Of a stretch of DNA of 64,000 nucleotides, positions 45,740 to 55,938 are shown piece by piece. The position numbers were made by a program, and so were the translations under genes. The notes below the pieces were generated by a model. It was not told the DNA's origin. It worked only from the letters and a program-made list of their open reading frames with translations, and searched no databases. Origin of the DNA: Sophora flavescens (lineage: Eukaryota; Streptophyta; Magnoliopsida; Fabales; Fabaceae). The first letter of the stretch is position 1. The number at the start of each line of letters is the position of its first letter. The stretch spans positions 30,469,652 through 30,533,651 of the forward strand of contig CM061070.1 in NCBI GenBank assembly GCA_030762895.1, written 5' to 3'.

Positions 45740-47146
45740 TTAAGAAAACTCATTGAGGGCGGTTCCACCAGGATCCCATTGCTTGTAGCATAAGGCCCAC
45801 GTGATGGACAAAGAGCGGAAGCTTGTTCCATGCTTCCCTAACTCGCAGCCTTGATGTGGGGGTGAGTGCTTGATAGTCATGGTAACCTCGCCAAGTGCGG
45901 CGGACTTCTCACTCCCCTTCAGGTCACAGCTGACCGCTTTCTCAACAAAATCCTCCCAATAGAAGTGGGGCTCAACATCTTGGACTGGCCATGGTGCAAA
46001 ATCCAAGGGTGCAAAATCCAGAGCTTTTGGTTCCACAGGGGGAGGTGGCAAACAGTTAGCTGGGGTTACTGGTGCTGCTTCATTTTCTGCACTTTCTTCA
46101 TTCACTGCACGAACAAATTCATCACCTGCTATACATGCAGAAATTTCAGCACACACCACACAAAGGTTAGAGTTAGTAGAGTCAGTACATATATCACAAT
46201 AAAATGAATCAGGAAAATCTACAATGTCTGGAAATTCAGCAATTAATTCATCATCCACCCCATTACTCTCAACACATGCATCTAAGACCAAAGAGTCTTC
46301 TTTATCCTCAAGCACGGTGGAGCAAATGTTCTCCTGATCCTCCTGATGCTCATTTCCTATATGAACATGGCCCTCAACCTCATCTGTCTCCTGTTCCATA
46401 TGGATGCTTTGCTTAACATACCTTTCAAAATAACATTCTACACACAAAGCAGTGCCAGAACAATAACAATCATCAGGGGATTCAACACACAATTCATCAT
46501 CAACAGAAATATTATCAGAATTATCATCAGAAATATTTTCAAGAATAACTTTTGCCTCTGTATGTTCTTCAAGGGGCTGTGGAGTTAGCATTGCAGCCGA
46601 GTTGGCGGTAACTTGATCAATTAGAGCGGACAACTTTTGAGATTCAGCTTGGCTCCTCTGGTATTCAGCCTCCATCTTCTGTTGAAATTCGAGAAAGTTT
46701 GCTTCCATTTGTGCATTTATCTGTGCAGTCATCTGTTTGCACAGGTCCTCTAGGGAAGGTTCGGAAGGTGCAGCTCTGAAGGCAGGATAGTATCTAAACA
46801 GGAAGGCTTCCTTCAAATCAAACCAGCTTGAGATGGAATTCTCGTCAAGATAATACAGCCAATCCCTTGCAGCGCCTTCAAGTGAGAACTGGAAAGCTTC
46901 CATCTGAATGTGATCTTCTGTTATTCCTGCAGGTCTCAGCATTATAGAACAGGCAATCTGGAATTCCCTCAGATGCTCCTGCGGATTTTCACCTGCAAGA
47001 CCACTAAACCTTGGCAACCAGTGTGATAAACCAAGAAAATCAGGAAAATATATGCATGGTGGTTGCTCATAGTAAGCATTAGGCATGTAATTTCGCATAT
47101 AACTATCCATGGGGGTGCTAAAATTCACAACCAGACAAACAGACAA
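45740..47146 (-). CDS. Intact 468-codon gag-like protein of element D
   Basis: The probable true start is Met13, MDSYMRNYMPN, as in K. Residues about 30-125 form a retrotransposon gag domain: LPRFSGLAGENPQEHLREF, AFQFSLEGAARDWLYYL and FLFRYYPAFR. A Gln/Glu-rich helical region (EFQQKMEAEYQRSQAESQKL) follows. The C-terminal half is acidic and Cys-rich, with CYCSGTALCVEC and YCDICTDSTNSNLCVVCAEIS (CxxC-x8-CxxC), then VEPHFYWEDFV, GSEKSAALGEVTM and a final KQWDPGGTALNEFS. There is no CCHC knuckle, protease or RT. The frame has no lesion. Likely role: packaging of D RNA, with enzymes from another element. The C-terminal half is shared with H and is of unknown function. Confidence 0.8.
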   Translation of the reverse strand: MSVCLVVNFSTPMDSYMRNYMPNAYYEQPPCIYFPDFLGLSHWLPRFSGLAGENPQEHLREFQIACSIMLRPAGITEDHIQMEAFQFSLEGAARDWLYYLDENSISSWFDLKEAFLFRYYPAFRAAPSEPSLEDLCKQMTAQINAQMEANFLEFQQKMEAEYQRSQAESQKLSALIDQVTANSAAMLTPQPLEEHTEAKVILENISDDNSDNISVDDELCVESPDDCYCSGTALCVECYFERYVKQSIHMEQETDEVEGHVHIGNEHQEDQENICSTVLEDKEDSLVLDACVESNGVDDELIAEFPDIVDFPDSFYCDICTDSTNSNLCVVCAEISACIAGDEFVRAVNEESAENEAAPVTPANCLPPPPVEPKALDFAPLDFAPWPVQDVEPHFYWEDFVEKAVSCDLKGSEKSAALGEVTMTIKHSPPHQGCELGKHGTSFRSLSITWALCYKQWDPGGTALNEFS

Positions 47147-47210
47147 AACTAATTAGCAAAAAGAATTTTTTTTTAAATTTTATTTTCTGCTAATAACAAC
47201 AAACCAGAGT

Positions 47211-47228
47211 CCCCCGGCAACGGCGCCA
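47211..47228 (-). other. PBS of element D (tRNA-Asp)
   Basis: The minus strand reads TGGCGCCGTTGCCGGGGG, complementary to the 3' end of plant tRNA-Asp, a few bases from the 5' LTR. Confidence 0.88.
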
Positions 47229-47233
47229 ATTTT

Positions 47234-48522
47234 TGGTCGCGCTGTCGCACACGCGCCAAAAAGAACGAGCGGTTATAAAACTGTAGTTTAGAGCGACAAC
47301 TCGGATCGTCTCTCAAGGACTCTTAGGTGTTGTTATTATTAACAGAAAAAGTTAGAAATGGGGGGTTTTGGATTGAGATGCAATCAAAGAAAACAAAATA
47401 ATGACAAAGAAAGAAAACAGAGCAGTAAAACAGATTAACAAATAAACTAAAGCGATTAACCTACTGCTTTTGGTTTCCCATCTATCATCGGTTCATGCAA
47501 ATTCCTAGCCCTAAGCAGATTCTAATCCCCTCCCGGTTGTAGCAATAATTCACAAGCGGAACCACTACTACAAATATATGTCCCTATTCCCGAATTAAGC
47601 AAACGGGGTTAAGCACTTCGTTAACTAAGCGAACATGAAACGTACACACACGAATTAAGCAAACGCGATTATATATAGGAACATGATATCACCGAGATAA
47701 ACCAACACAACACAATATACTCCTGAATTAAGCAAACAGAAATATAAAGCATGGCATTGAAAAGAGAAAAGGAAAGAGAATAGCAAACTAAACAGGAAAT
47801 ACAAGAACCTCAAGTATGGATAGAAACCAATTACAGTAGATTAATCTAGGAGACTAGTTCTCCATAACAAACATAAGCAGAAAAGGAAACAAAACAAACT
47901 ACAACTACTGACTAGCTAAGACTAGCCAAAACTGACTAGCCCCCTTTCATTCTGCCATAGAGCAGTTTATATACAATTTCTGGAATCCAAGGCCTCGCGA
48001 GGCGAAGCACTGCTCGCGAGGCAAATAACACGAAAGGTCTGCAACTCTTGGTCTTCTCGCGAGGCGAGCATATCTTCGCGAGGCGAACTCTTCAAATTCC
48101 CAACTGTAACGCCCGTGACCTTCAACATGCCCAAACCGTGATGGCTTCTGGTCTTCCAAGACTCGCGAGGCGAAGGGATGCTCGCGAGGCGAACGCTTCA
48201 ACTTCAAAACTGCCACCGCCGTGATCTTCAACACGGATAAACCGTGATCGTCTCTGACTTTTCAGGCTTGCATGACTCGCGGGGCGAGATATCCTTCGCG
48301 GGGCGAGTGGCTCCAGATTTATTTTATTTTATTTACCTAAAAACAGAAAATAGAATAAGTATTTTATTTAACTCTAAATCAACTAAATTAACCTAAAAAC
48401 ACTTTACAGACTCAAAATGCTACTTAAGGACAATCAAGTCTAATTTGGGTGAAAATGATATAAAATAAGCACAAAGCCATGGTCTTTATTAGTTATAAAA
48501 CCAGTCAACCAGAGGCTCATCA
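47234..48522 (-). repeat. 5' LTR of element D
   Basis: This copy is the same length as the 3' LTR and almost identical. TATATAAA is at 47966-47973 and the palindrome cluster at about 47993-48309. Confidence 0.93.
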
Positions 48523-48820
48523 CTGAGCTTGGTACAATTCCTAGTATTGTGGACCCCATTGATCTCTATTGTGATAACAATGGGGCCATTGCACAAGCAA
48601 AGGAACCTAGATCTCATCAGCGATCCAAACATATACTTAGGCGCTTCCATCTCATTCGAGAGATTATCGATAGAGGAGATGTGAAAATATGCAGAGTACC
48701 AACACTTGATAACGTTGCTGACCCACTTACGAAACCTCTTGCTCAACAGAAGCACGAAGGTCACACTAGATCAATGTACATTAGATTTATGCCTGATTAG
48801 CTCTAGTGCTAGTGGGAGAT
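48523..48820 (+). pseudogene. RNase H end and PPT of element C
   Basis: After D, the copia RNase H resumes with ELGTIPSIVDPIDLYCDNNG, then HILRRFHLIREIIDRGDV and VADPLTKPL, ending at a TAG at 48798-48800. The PPT AGTGCTAGTGGGAGAT (48805-48820) abuts the 3' LTR. Confidence 0.9.
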
Positions 48821-48877
48821 TGTTGGTGTAAGCCCTAGAGTCCAATGTATTTCTTAGACTTACATTTGTATCTTGCC

Positions 48878-48961
<84 letters not shown>

Positions 48962-50184
48962 ATGAGGCATTCCAGTTTATTGAGTTACTTGTTTAAACAT
49001 AATAAAGTCCTTAGAATAGAATTTTCAGTTTAATAGAATATCAAGTACATGACTTGATCGTGAGACACTATTGAACAATGAAATCCTATTCTTAAATATC
49101 CGTAGTCAAGTATTTTATTAATAAGGACAATAATAATACATTGAGACTATTATGTGTGCAGACTGATGACCATATCTCATGGGTCATGTATATGAGATAT
49201 CGAGTCGCCACATAGGTACACATTAGAGTAATGATGTACTGGATTGACCCACCATGAGAACACTACATGGAGCGTTATGTGAGTGTCATAAGTAGTTCTC
49301 ATAGTGACAATGGTGTATGCAATCCTTCGACCTGAAATCACTATGATCCCTACATGAGGAGTCGTGTGCTTTAATATCGTCAAACGTCATCTATAATAGG
49401 ATGACTATAAAGACAGTCATTGGGCATACCACGAGCCATGCAGAGGGATGTGAGTGACCTAGATGGAATTTGTCCCTCCTAAATAACAGGAGTAATATCT
49501 GTGGGCCCCCTGATAGAGTGAGACTGTAAAATGCATGGCCAGTCTTTGAAATGAGTCAATATGAGATATTGACCTCATTTGTTGTTAAGTCTACTCGGGT
49601 ATCAGGGGACATGATATTGATCCATACAAGGGTGACACATTCTATGTCTTGTGTTCAATATAGATATATGGACAAAGGGATAATAATGCACATGAATATT
49701 TGTCACAGAAAGGTTTCGTCAAATCACTGACTTTCTCACTACTTAGGTGGCAGTGATGTATTGCTAGATACCGCTCACTGTTTGTAATATTAAATGGGAT
49801 TTAATATTACTACTAATGTTTTGGGAACCTATAGGGTCACACACAAAAGAGCAGATCAAAAGAAACATTAAAAGGAGAGTTGGACTCTTCTATTGGGCCT
49901 AGCCACACATAGAGAGTGACAGTGAGCAGCAGGTCTCGGTTTTCAAAGCTAGCACTGTGAGGCAGAGACGCTTCGGGTTCGTGACGTTGGACGTTCACGG
50001 GATCTGCTCGTGTGGATACCTTAGAGACATCGTTCGTGCAGTGTTCGTGATAGACGATTTCAATCAATTGTCATCGCTTCAAGAGGTAAATCTTCTAACC
50101 ATGAATCATGACCATTCGCAAGGATCCTTCGATGGGAATTTTTTTTCCGCTGCGTTATTTTGTTTTATACGCAAATTCCCAACA
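48821..50184 (+). repeat. 3' LTR of element C
   Basis: The 1364-bp copy differs from the 5' LTR mainly by two events: expansion of an AT run from 12 to 78 bp and loss of 108 bp (equivalent to 24433-24540) between two CCTAGC repeats, leaving one copy at 49898-49903. The lost segment holds the TATA box. Confidence 0.93.
48881..48958. repeat. (AT)39 microsatellite in 3' LTR of C
   Basis: An uninterrupted 78-bp AT dinucleotide run. The frame through it (48845-49033) is a low-complexity artefact. Confidence 0.97.
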
Positions 50185-51139
50185 TCCCAGCCATCACTCT
50201 TAGGCGGGAGTTAAACAATAAAACTTGCTGGCCCACATAGAATTCCTTCCTGGAAATCATCCTATCATGAAAGTGCTTAGTTTTCTCTTTATAAATTCGA
50301 GAGCTTTCATAGGCTTCCAGCCTCAGCTCTTCCAGCTGCTGTAATTGGAGTTTCCTTTCAATGCCAGCTTGTTGCATTTCCAAATTACAGCTTCTGACCG
50401 CCCAATAAGCACGGTGCTCAATCTCTACAGGAAGATGACATGCCTTACCGAACACAAGTCTATAGGGAGACATCCCTATTGGTGTCTTGAAAGCTGTTCT
50501 TTGAGCCCAAAGTGCGTCTTCTAGACGGCGGCTCCAATCCTTCCTATTTGGCTGCACCACTTTCTCTAAGATCTGTTTGATCTCTCTGTTTGAGATCTCA
50601 GCCTTCCCATTAGTCCGGGGATGGTATGCAGTAGAGACCCTGTGCACAACTACATACTTTTGGAGTAAAGCTTCCATGGTGCGGTTGCAGAAATGAGTGC
50701 CTTGGTCACTTATGATAGCACGAGGTATTCCAAACCTGCAGAAAATATTGGACCTGGCAAAATTTGTAACAACTCTAGAATCATTAGTCCTAGTGGGGAT
50801 AGCTTCCACCCACTTTGAAACATAGTCAACAGCAAGCAGGATATAGAGGAAACCAAAAGATGCAGGGAAAGGACCCATAAAATCAATTCCCCACACATCA
50901 AACACCTCACAAAAAAGCATAGGTTGCTGAGGCATTTCACTCTTACGAGTGATGGCTGTACCTGCTATCTGACACTCTTTACAAGTGCGGTAAATCTCAT
51001 AAGCATCCCTAACAATGGTGGGCCAATAAAAACCTGAATCTAGGACTTTTCTTGCAGTCCTTTGTGGCCCAAAATGTCCCCCTACTTGAGAATCATGAGA
51101 AAAATGTAAAATAGACTCAATCTCATAGTCGGGGCACAT
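50185..51139 (-). pseudogene. Integrase of element E
   Basis: The zinc-binding part ([20 protein letters not shown], then CKECQIAG) is followed by the DDE core [22 protein letters not shown] and [12 protein letters not shown]. It runs into the C insertion at NSRLRVMAG. It is joined upstream to the RNase H linker by a frame break at about 51130. All catalytic residues are present. Confidence 0.9.
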
Positions 51140-52559
51140 CTCCTAATTACCTGATCACTACCAAATTTCCAAAGATATGGTTCATCCCAAACATAATATT
51201 TGGCATCACTGTTAAGTTTGTGAATTTGTGCCCTAGTTGCACCTGTTGGAAAAACATCAGCAACAAGGTAGTTAACAACATCAGCAAACCAAGGAGTTAC
51301 CCCATGTAACTGTAAAAGCTGCTCATCAGGGAAGTCATCCTGAATGGGGGAAGGATCCTCATCCCTTTCTATTCTGCTCAAGTGATCAGCCACTAAATTC
51401 TCAGCTCCACTCTTATCTTTAATCTCCCCACTAAATCTTGGATCAACAACATCCACCTAATCAATCTCGGTTTTGCTTCCAGCTTCTTCAACAAGAACTT
51501 TAAAGATGCATGGTAAGTGAAAACAACAACCTTGGAACCTAGCAAATATGATCTAAATTTATCAAGAGCAAAAACAATAGCTAGAAGTTCCTTTTCAGTA
51601 GTAGTATAATTAGCTTGCGCAACATCTAAAGTCCTAGAAGCATAGTAAATCACATGGGCAGCCTTGCCCACCCTTTGTACAAGGACCGCCCCCACAGCAT
51701 AGTTAGAAGCATCACACATGATCTCAAAAGGGAGGGTCCAGTCAGGAGGTTGGATGATGGGAGTAGAGGTCAATGCCTTCTTCAAGAAATCAAACGCCTT
51801 CTTGCAGTTGTCATCAAAGTTGAAAATGACATCATTTTTCAACAAGTTTGACAGCGGAAGGGCTATCTTGCTGAAATCCTTAATGAAGCGCCTATAAAAA
51901 TCTGCATGACCAAGAAAAGAACGAATCTCTCGAACGCAAGATGGGTAAGGCAGTGTAGAAATCACATCAATCTTAGCAGGATCTACTGAAATACCCCTTT
52001 CAGAAATAATCTGCCCCAAAACAATTCCCTGTTCAACCATAAAATGACATTTTTCGTAGTTCAAAACAAGGTCAGTTTCAATGCATCTTTCCAAAACAAG
52101 ATTCAAACTATGCAAGCATGCATCAAATGAGGAACCATAAACCATAAAATCATCCATGAACACTTCCATGCAATTCTCAATATATTCAGTAAAAATACTA
52201 ATCATGCATCTCTGGAATGTGCCAGGGGCATTACAAAGACCAAATGGCATCCTCCTGTAAGCAAACATGCCAAAAGGGCACGTAAAGGTTGTTTTCTCTT
52301 GATCCTCTGGTACAATGTGGATCTGAAAGTATCCTGAAAAACCATCAAGAAAACAATAATGTGATTTACCAGCTAGCCGTTCAAGCATCTGATCGATGAA
52401 TGGCAAAGGAAAGTGATCCTTTCTAGTTGCCTGGTTCAACCTCCGGTAGTCAATACAGACTCTCCAGCTATTCTGGACTCTAGTGGGAACAAGTTCATTG
52501 CTTTCATTTTTTACCACTGTGAGTCCGGACTTCTTAGGTACAACTTGCACTGGGCTCAC
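51082..52559 (-). pseudogene. Reverse transcriptase and RNase H of element E
   Basis: RT shows [39 protein letters not shown] and the catalytic [11 protein letters not shown]. RNase H begins [19 protein letters not shown] frame break near 51456 separates it from [20 protein letters not shown] in the linker to integrase; another near 52560 separates RT from the upstream frame. Otherwise the domain is complete. Confidence 0.92.
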
Positions 52560-54304
52560 CCAATGACTGTGATACCCGCATGCAAGAGTTTTGTTACCTC
52601 CTTCTTTACAACATCAAGAATCAAGGGATTGAGTCGCCTTTGGGGCTGCCTAACTGGTTTAGCCCCGTCCTCCACCAGAATCCTATGCATACACATAGAG
52701 GGGCTAATACCTGGTATGTTGGCCAAGGTCCACCCAATCTCCTTCTTATGATTCTTCAAAACCTCCAAGAGCTTAGTTTCTTGGTCAGAATCAAGGTTAG
52801 AGGAAATTATAACCGGAAGTTTTTCATTCCCCTCCAAGTAAGCATACTTCAGATTTCCAGGAAGTGGCTTAAGCTCTAAGGAGGGTGGCTGCTCAATAGA
52901 TGATATGTTTGGGGCAGCCGAGCTGTCAAGAACTTCAGCTGAACAAATGGCTTCCTCTAAACTGTCACCCCGCATGGCAGCATCAGTCTCAACACAAACA
53001 GCACAAGGGTCAGAGTCAGTGCAATCAACACATGAGTAGACATCATCAAAATCAGAAAAAGATGGGAAATCAGCAGCTGCAACCAAGTCATGGTAAGTGC
53101 CCTCAATAATCTCAGAGAGCAACTCTATTTGAAAAACAGAATGCTCTTCCAAGGATTGCTTCATAGCATCGAAAATGTTGAATTTTGCAATAATGTCACC
53201 AAACTCCATGGACATGGTTCCGTCGTGAACATCAATCTTTGTCTTCACTGTCTTCATGAACGGTATGCCTAGAATGATTGATGATCTACTTGAATTTGTT
53301 TCCCCTGCCATGTCCAGGATGTAAAAATCTGCAGGGAAAATCAAATCATTAACTTGTACCAACACATCTTCTATCACTCCAATGGGGCGAGCATTGGTCC
53401 TGTTTGCCAACTGAATAGTAAGACCTGTATGTTGCAAAGGACCAAGATCAAGGTTATTGAAGACAGAAGTGGGCACGACATTAATAGTAGCTCCCAAATC
53501 CAACATGCAATTGTTGAATTTACTGTCCCCAATGGTGCATGGAATAGCAAAAGTTCCCGGATCCTTGCATTTTTGTGGCATTGCCCGACTGAGGGCTGAA
53601 ACAGTAACCTTCTCAGGCACAGGTTTAGTTGGAATAAGGGCTGAAACATTTCGCCCCAAGTTGACTCTCTCATTTCCCTTCAACCTCCTCTTGTGTGTGC
53701 ACAAATCTTTCAGAAACTTTGCGTACTTCGAAACCTTCTTGATCACATCAAGAAGCGGAATGTTTACCGCCAATTTTCTGAACACATCCAGGATCTCTCT
53801 CTCCTTGTCTTCCTCAACAATATTTTTATTCTTCAGCACTCTTTGTGGGAAGGGGATTGGTGGCACATACTCTTTTTCAGCCTCAATAACAGTAGGAGGT
53901 TCAGGTGTTACCTCAACAACTTCATTCTTTTCAGGGGCTGCCTCTACAACTTTCCCGGATCTCAAAGAACTGGAACTCACATTAGGATTTGGAACATTAG
54001 GATTCACCACTGTTTGTGCAGGTAGCTGGTTCGATCCTTGAGCTTGCTGCATGGCATTCATCGAAGTGGCAAGCTGTCCAATATGTGTCTGCAAAGTATG
54101 AATGCTAGCATCCGTTCGCTGCTGAAACTGTCCAATATGTGTCTGCAAAGTATGAATACTAGCATTTGCTTGCTGCTGAAACTGGAGATTGTCTTCAGCC
54201 ATTTGCTTGATCAGGTCCTCTAGTGAAGGTCCAGAAGGTGCAGAGGTGGTCACTTGGGGAGAATTCTGTGGTGGTGCTATCAGCTGTTGTTGTGTGGATG
54301 AGTT
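52556..54304 (-). pseudogene. Gag tail and protease of element E
   Basis: The frame is open up to the F LTR at 54305, so F interrupts it. From the N-terminal side it has PSLEDLIKQMAEDNLQFQQQ, two 18-residue repeats ending in IHTLQTHIG, an acidic linker, YAKFLKDLCTHKRRLKGNER, and a protease with active site MLDLGATINVV and the later SSIILGIPFMKT. Downstream, between protease and RT, lies YSCVDCTDSDPCAVCVE, a CxxC-x5-CxxC motif shared with D, H and K. It ends with LKPLPGNLKYAYLEGNEKLP. This layout is that of Athila polyproteins. Confidence 0.9.
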
Positions 54305-55672
54305 TGATAAGCCTCTGGCTTATCTAGTTTTATAACTAGTAAGACTGTGGTTTATGTGCTAATTATTCGAGTTCAATCTCGTTTTCGCCCAAATTGGCCT
54401 TGTTTTGTTCCTAAGTTAGACTTTAACTCGTTTTATGTATTTTTAGTAGTTTTTAGTTATTTTGAGTAGAATTACACTTTTTGTTTCCTTTTATTGTTTC
54501 AGGTTGAAAGTGAAGCTCTGGAGTCAAGGAAAATGAAGAAAAACAGCGGAAAAGGAATTTTGGAGGTTTCGCCTCGCGAAATAGAGGCTCGCCTCGCGAG
54601 CCTGAAGACCAGCTGAGCAGCATCAATCACCTTTTCTGTCTTGCCCCGCGAAGATGCCACTCGCCTCGCGAGTCTGAAGGCCTGACTGTGCCAGAGAAGT
54701 CATCCTTTCCGTCTCGCCTCGCGAATCACAGTTTGCCTCGTGAGCATTCAAACTCAGGATGGAGCCAAAACTAACTTTCGCCTCGCGAGAGCTTGCTCGC
54801 CCCGCGAGCGGGCGAGAACCAGAATCCCTATTAATTGGCTGTTTCAGATCAGAAAACTATCCCTAGTTTTTACCACTTGGTTTTGGAGATCAGTTTTGTG
54901 CGAATCCTTGTTACTCTGGAGCTGCGTCTCCCTCTTTTATTTTATTATTGTACGATGGTGATTATGTCCGATTGTTTGTGCGTTGCTACGATCATGAGGA
55001 ACTAATCCCCTTGTCTAAGGGATCAATGAAACCACCCATGACAGTGTAGAATTCGATGTGATGTATGTTTCTCTCCCTTTTCTCAATTAATGTTTTCCAA
55101 TTCTGAATTGATTGTGTTGATCATATGCTTGCGTGATTGACTAGTTAAACGTATTGAGGCTTAGGAGGCAATTCGCGTTTTAGAACTTGAATTGGGATCA
55201 TCGATCAACTATTGCACGATAGTGAATAGGAGATCGGTGCAATCTTATAGGAACCAGATTTAATAGAGTTTGATGATTGAGTTATGAGACCTAGTAAGTA
55301 ATTAATCCAATCGTCAAATACATCCTATTGAGCACGACAGTGGATTTAGGAGAATTTGGGGGTCCTGGTTGACATTGTAATTGAACCTAGGGAAGAATCA
55401 TCATCACTTGGGTACTATGCATGATTGGGTAGGTGGATTTGTGACCTTAGATGTTTTAAATTCCAGATTTTAATACCTTAGCTTATTTGATTTGTTATTT
55501 GAATTGCGATCATACTCTCTCTCTCCTCAACCACTTGACTCGCTTGACCAACGTATCTAACTTCTCGCGAATTGGTAGAATTGGTAGCTCAATCCTTGTG
55601 TTCGACCTCGGTAAATTCTTACCTTGTTTTTATTACTTGCGACGACCCGGTACACTTGCCAGTGACTCAACA
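54305..55672 (+). repeat. 5' LTR of element F
   Basis: The 1368-bp LTR runs from TGATAAGCC to CTCAACA. It contains a cluster of CGCCTCGCGAG palindromes at 54569-54814, as in D and E. No clear TATA box was found; CTATTAATTGG near 54828 is the nearest candidate. No supported ORF is present. Confidence 0.85.
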
Positions 55673-55678
55673 AGTTTT

Positions 55679-55696
55679 TGGCGCCGTTGCCGGGGA
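55679..55696 (+). other. PBS of element F (tRNA-Asp)
   Basis: TGGCGCCGTTGCCGGGGA lies six bases after the LTR. Confidence 0.9.
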
Positions 55697-55830
55697 TTGG
55701 CACAACCAATTTTACTAATTTTTAGGAAGTTTGATTATTTGGTTAAGTTATTTTATTTTTATTTTTATTTTTAATTTTTGTTATTTTATCTCTACTTCCT
55801 TGATTCCACTTGGTCTTGCCGTGTTTTTAT

Positions 55831-55938
55831 ATGCGAGGTACCCTTTCACAAGAGGACTTGCTATTTGATTTGGAGATCACCAGGACCGAGAAGCGTTTAA
55901 GGAAAGAAGCCAGAGAACGAAAGAGGCTTGAAGCAATC
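55831..55938 (+). pseudogene. Gag N-terminus of element F, interrupted
   Basis: The ATG at 55831 opens MRGTLSQEDLLFDLEITRTE and then a basic RLRKEARERKRLEA segment typical of Athila gag starts. It is cut after 36 codons by the LTR of G. CAATC at 55934-55938 is the presumed left target copy of G. Confidence 0.8.

Larger units (their letters stand above)
43103..48522 (-). mobile_element. Element D: non-autonomous Athila-related element with intact gag-like ORF
   Basis: Two 1289-bp LTRs (43103-44391, 47234-48522) are flanked by CTGAG duplications (43098-43102, 48523-48527). The 2.8-kb internal region has a tRNA-Asp PBS, one long ORF and a 3' noncoding region, with no pol. The LTRs differ at about 16 positions by eye, near 1.2 percent, so the insertion is fairly recent. 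LTR ends, PBS type, the four GTTTGCTTAATTC motifs and the last 40 bp before the 3' LTR match E, so E-type proteins may have mobilised D. Confidence 0.93.
23424..50184 (+). mobile_element. Element C: Ty1/copia retrotransposon, interrupted by B and D
   Basis: The LTRs are 23424-24828 and 48821-50184, flanked by TCCCA duplications (23419-23423, 50185-50189). The PBS is iMet type. Gag, protease, integrase, RT and RNase H follow in copia order on the plus strand. B sits in the untranslated leader (TSD CAGCC) and D inside RNase H (TSD CTGAG). Frameshifts and in-frame stops throughout make C non-functional. A Tork-like affinity seems likely from the RT and integrase but was not tested. Confidence 0.93.
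20547..54304 (-). mobile_element. Element E: Athila-type gypsy retrotransposon (split, 5' end outside)
   Basis: On the minus strand the order is gag tail, protease, RT, RNase H and integrase (54304-50185), the integrase C-terminus (23423-23218), the 3' noncoding region, PPT, then the 3' LTR (21731-20547). C inserted within the integrase reading frame, shown by the TCCCA duplication. The open gag frame at 54304 is cut by the LTR of F. The 5' LTR and N-terminal gag are therefore expected to the right of this window. DLGA protease, the FMDD RT motif and the long gap between PR and RT are typical of the Athila lineage. No env-like gene is seen. Confidence 0.88.
54305..55938 (+). mobile_element. 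Element F: 5' end of an Athila-type element
   Basis: An LTR, a tRNA-Asp PBS and the first gag codons are present before G interrupts at 55939. The LTR start TGATAAGCCTCTGGCTTATC is close to that of E on the opposite strand, so F and E are related families. GAGTT (54300-54304) is the expected left target copy; the right one would lie beyond the window. Confidence 0.85.

Noticed and set aside
48845..49033. 62-codon frame with Ile-Tyr repeats
   Set aside because: Translation of the AT microsatellite.
53457..54041. 194-codon plus-strand frame
   Set aside because: Antisense shadow of the protease and gag tail of E.
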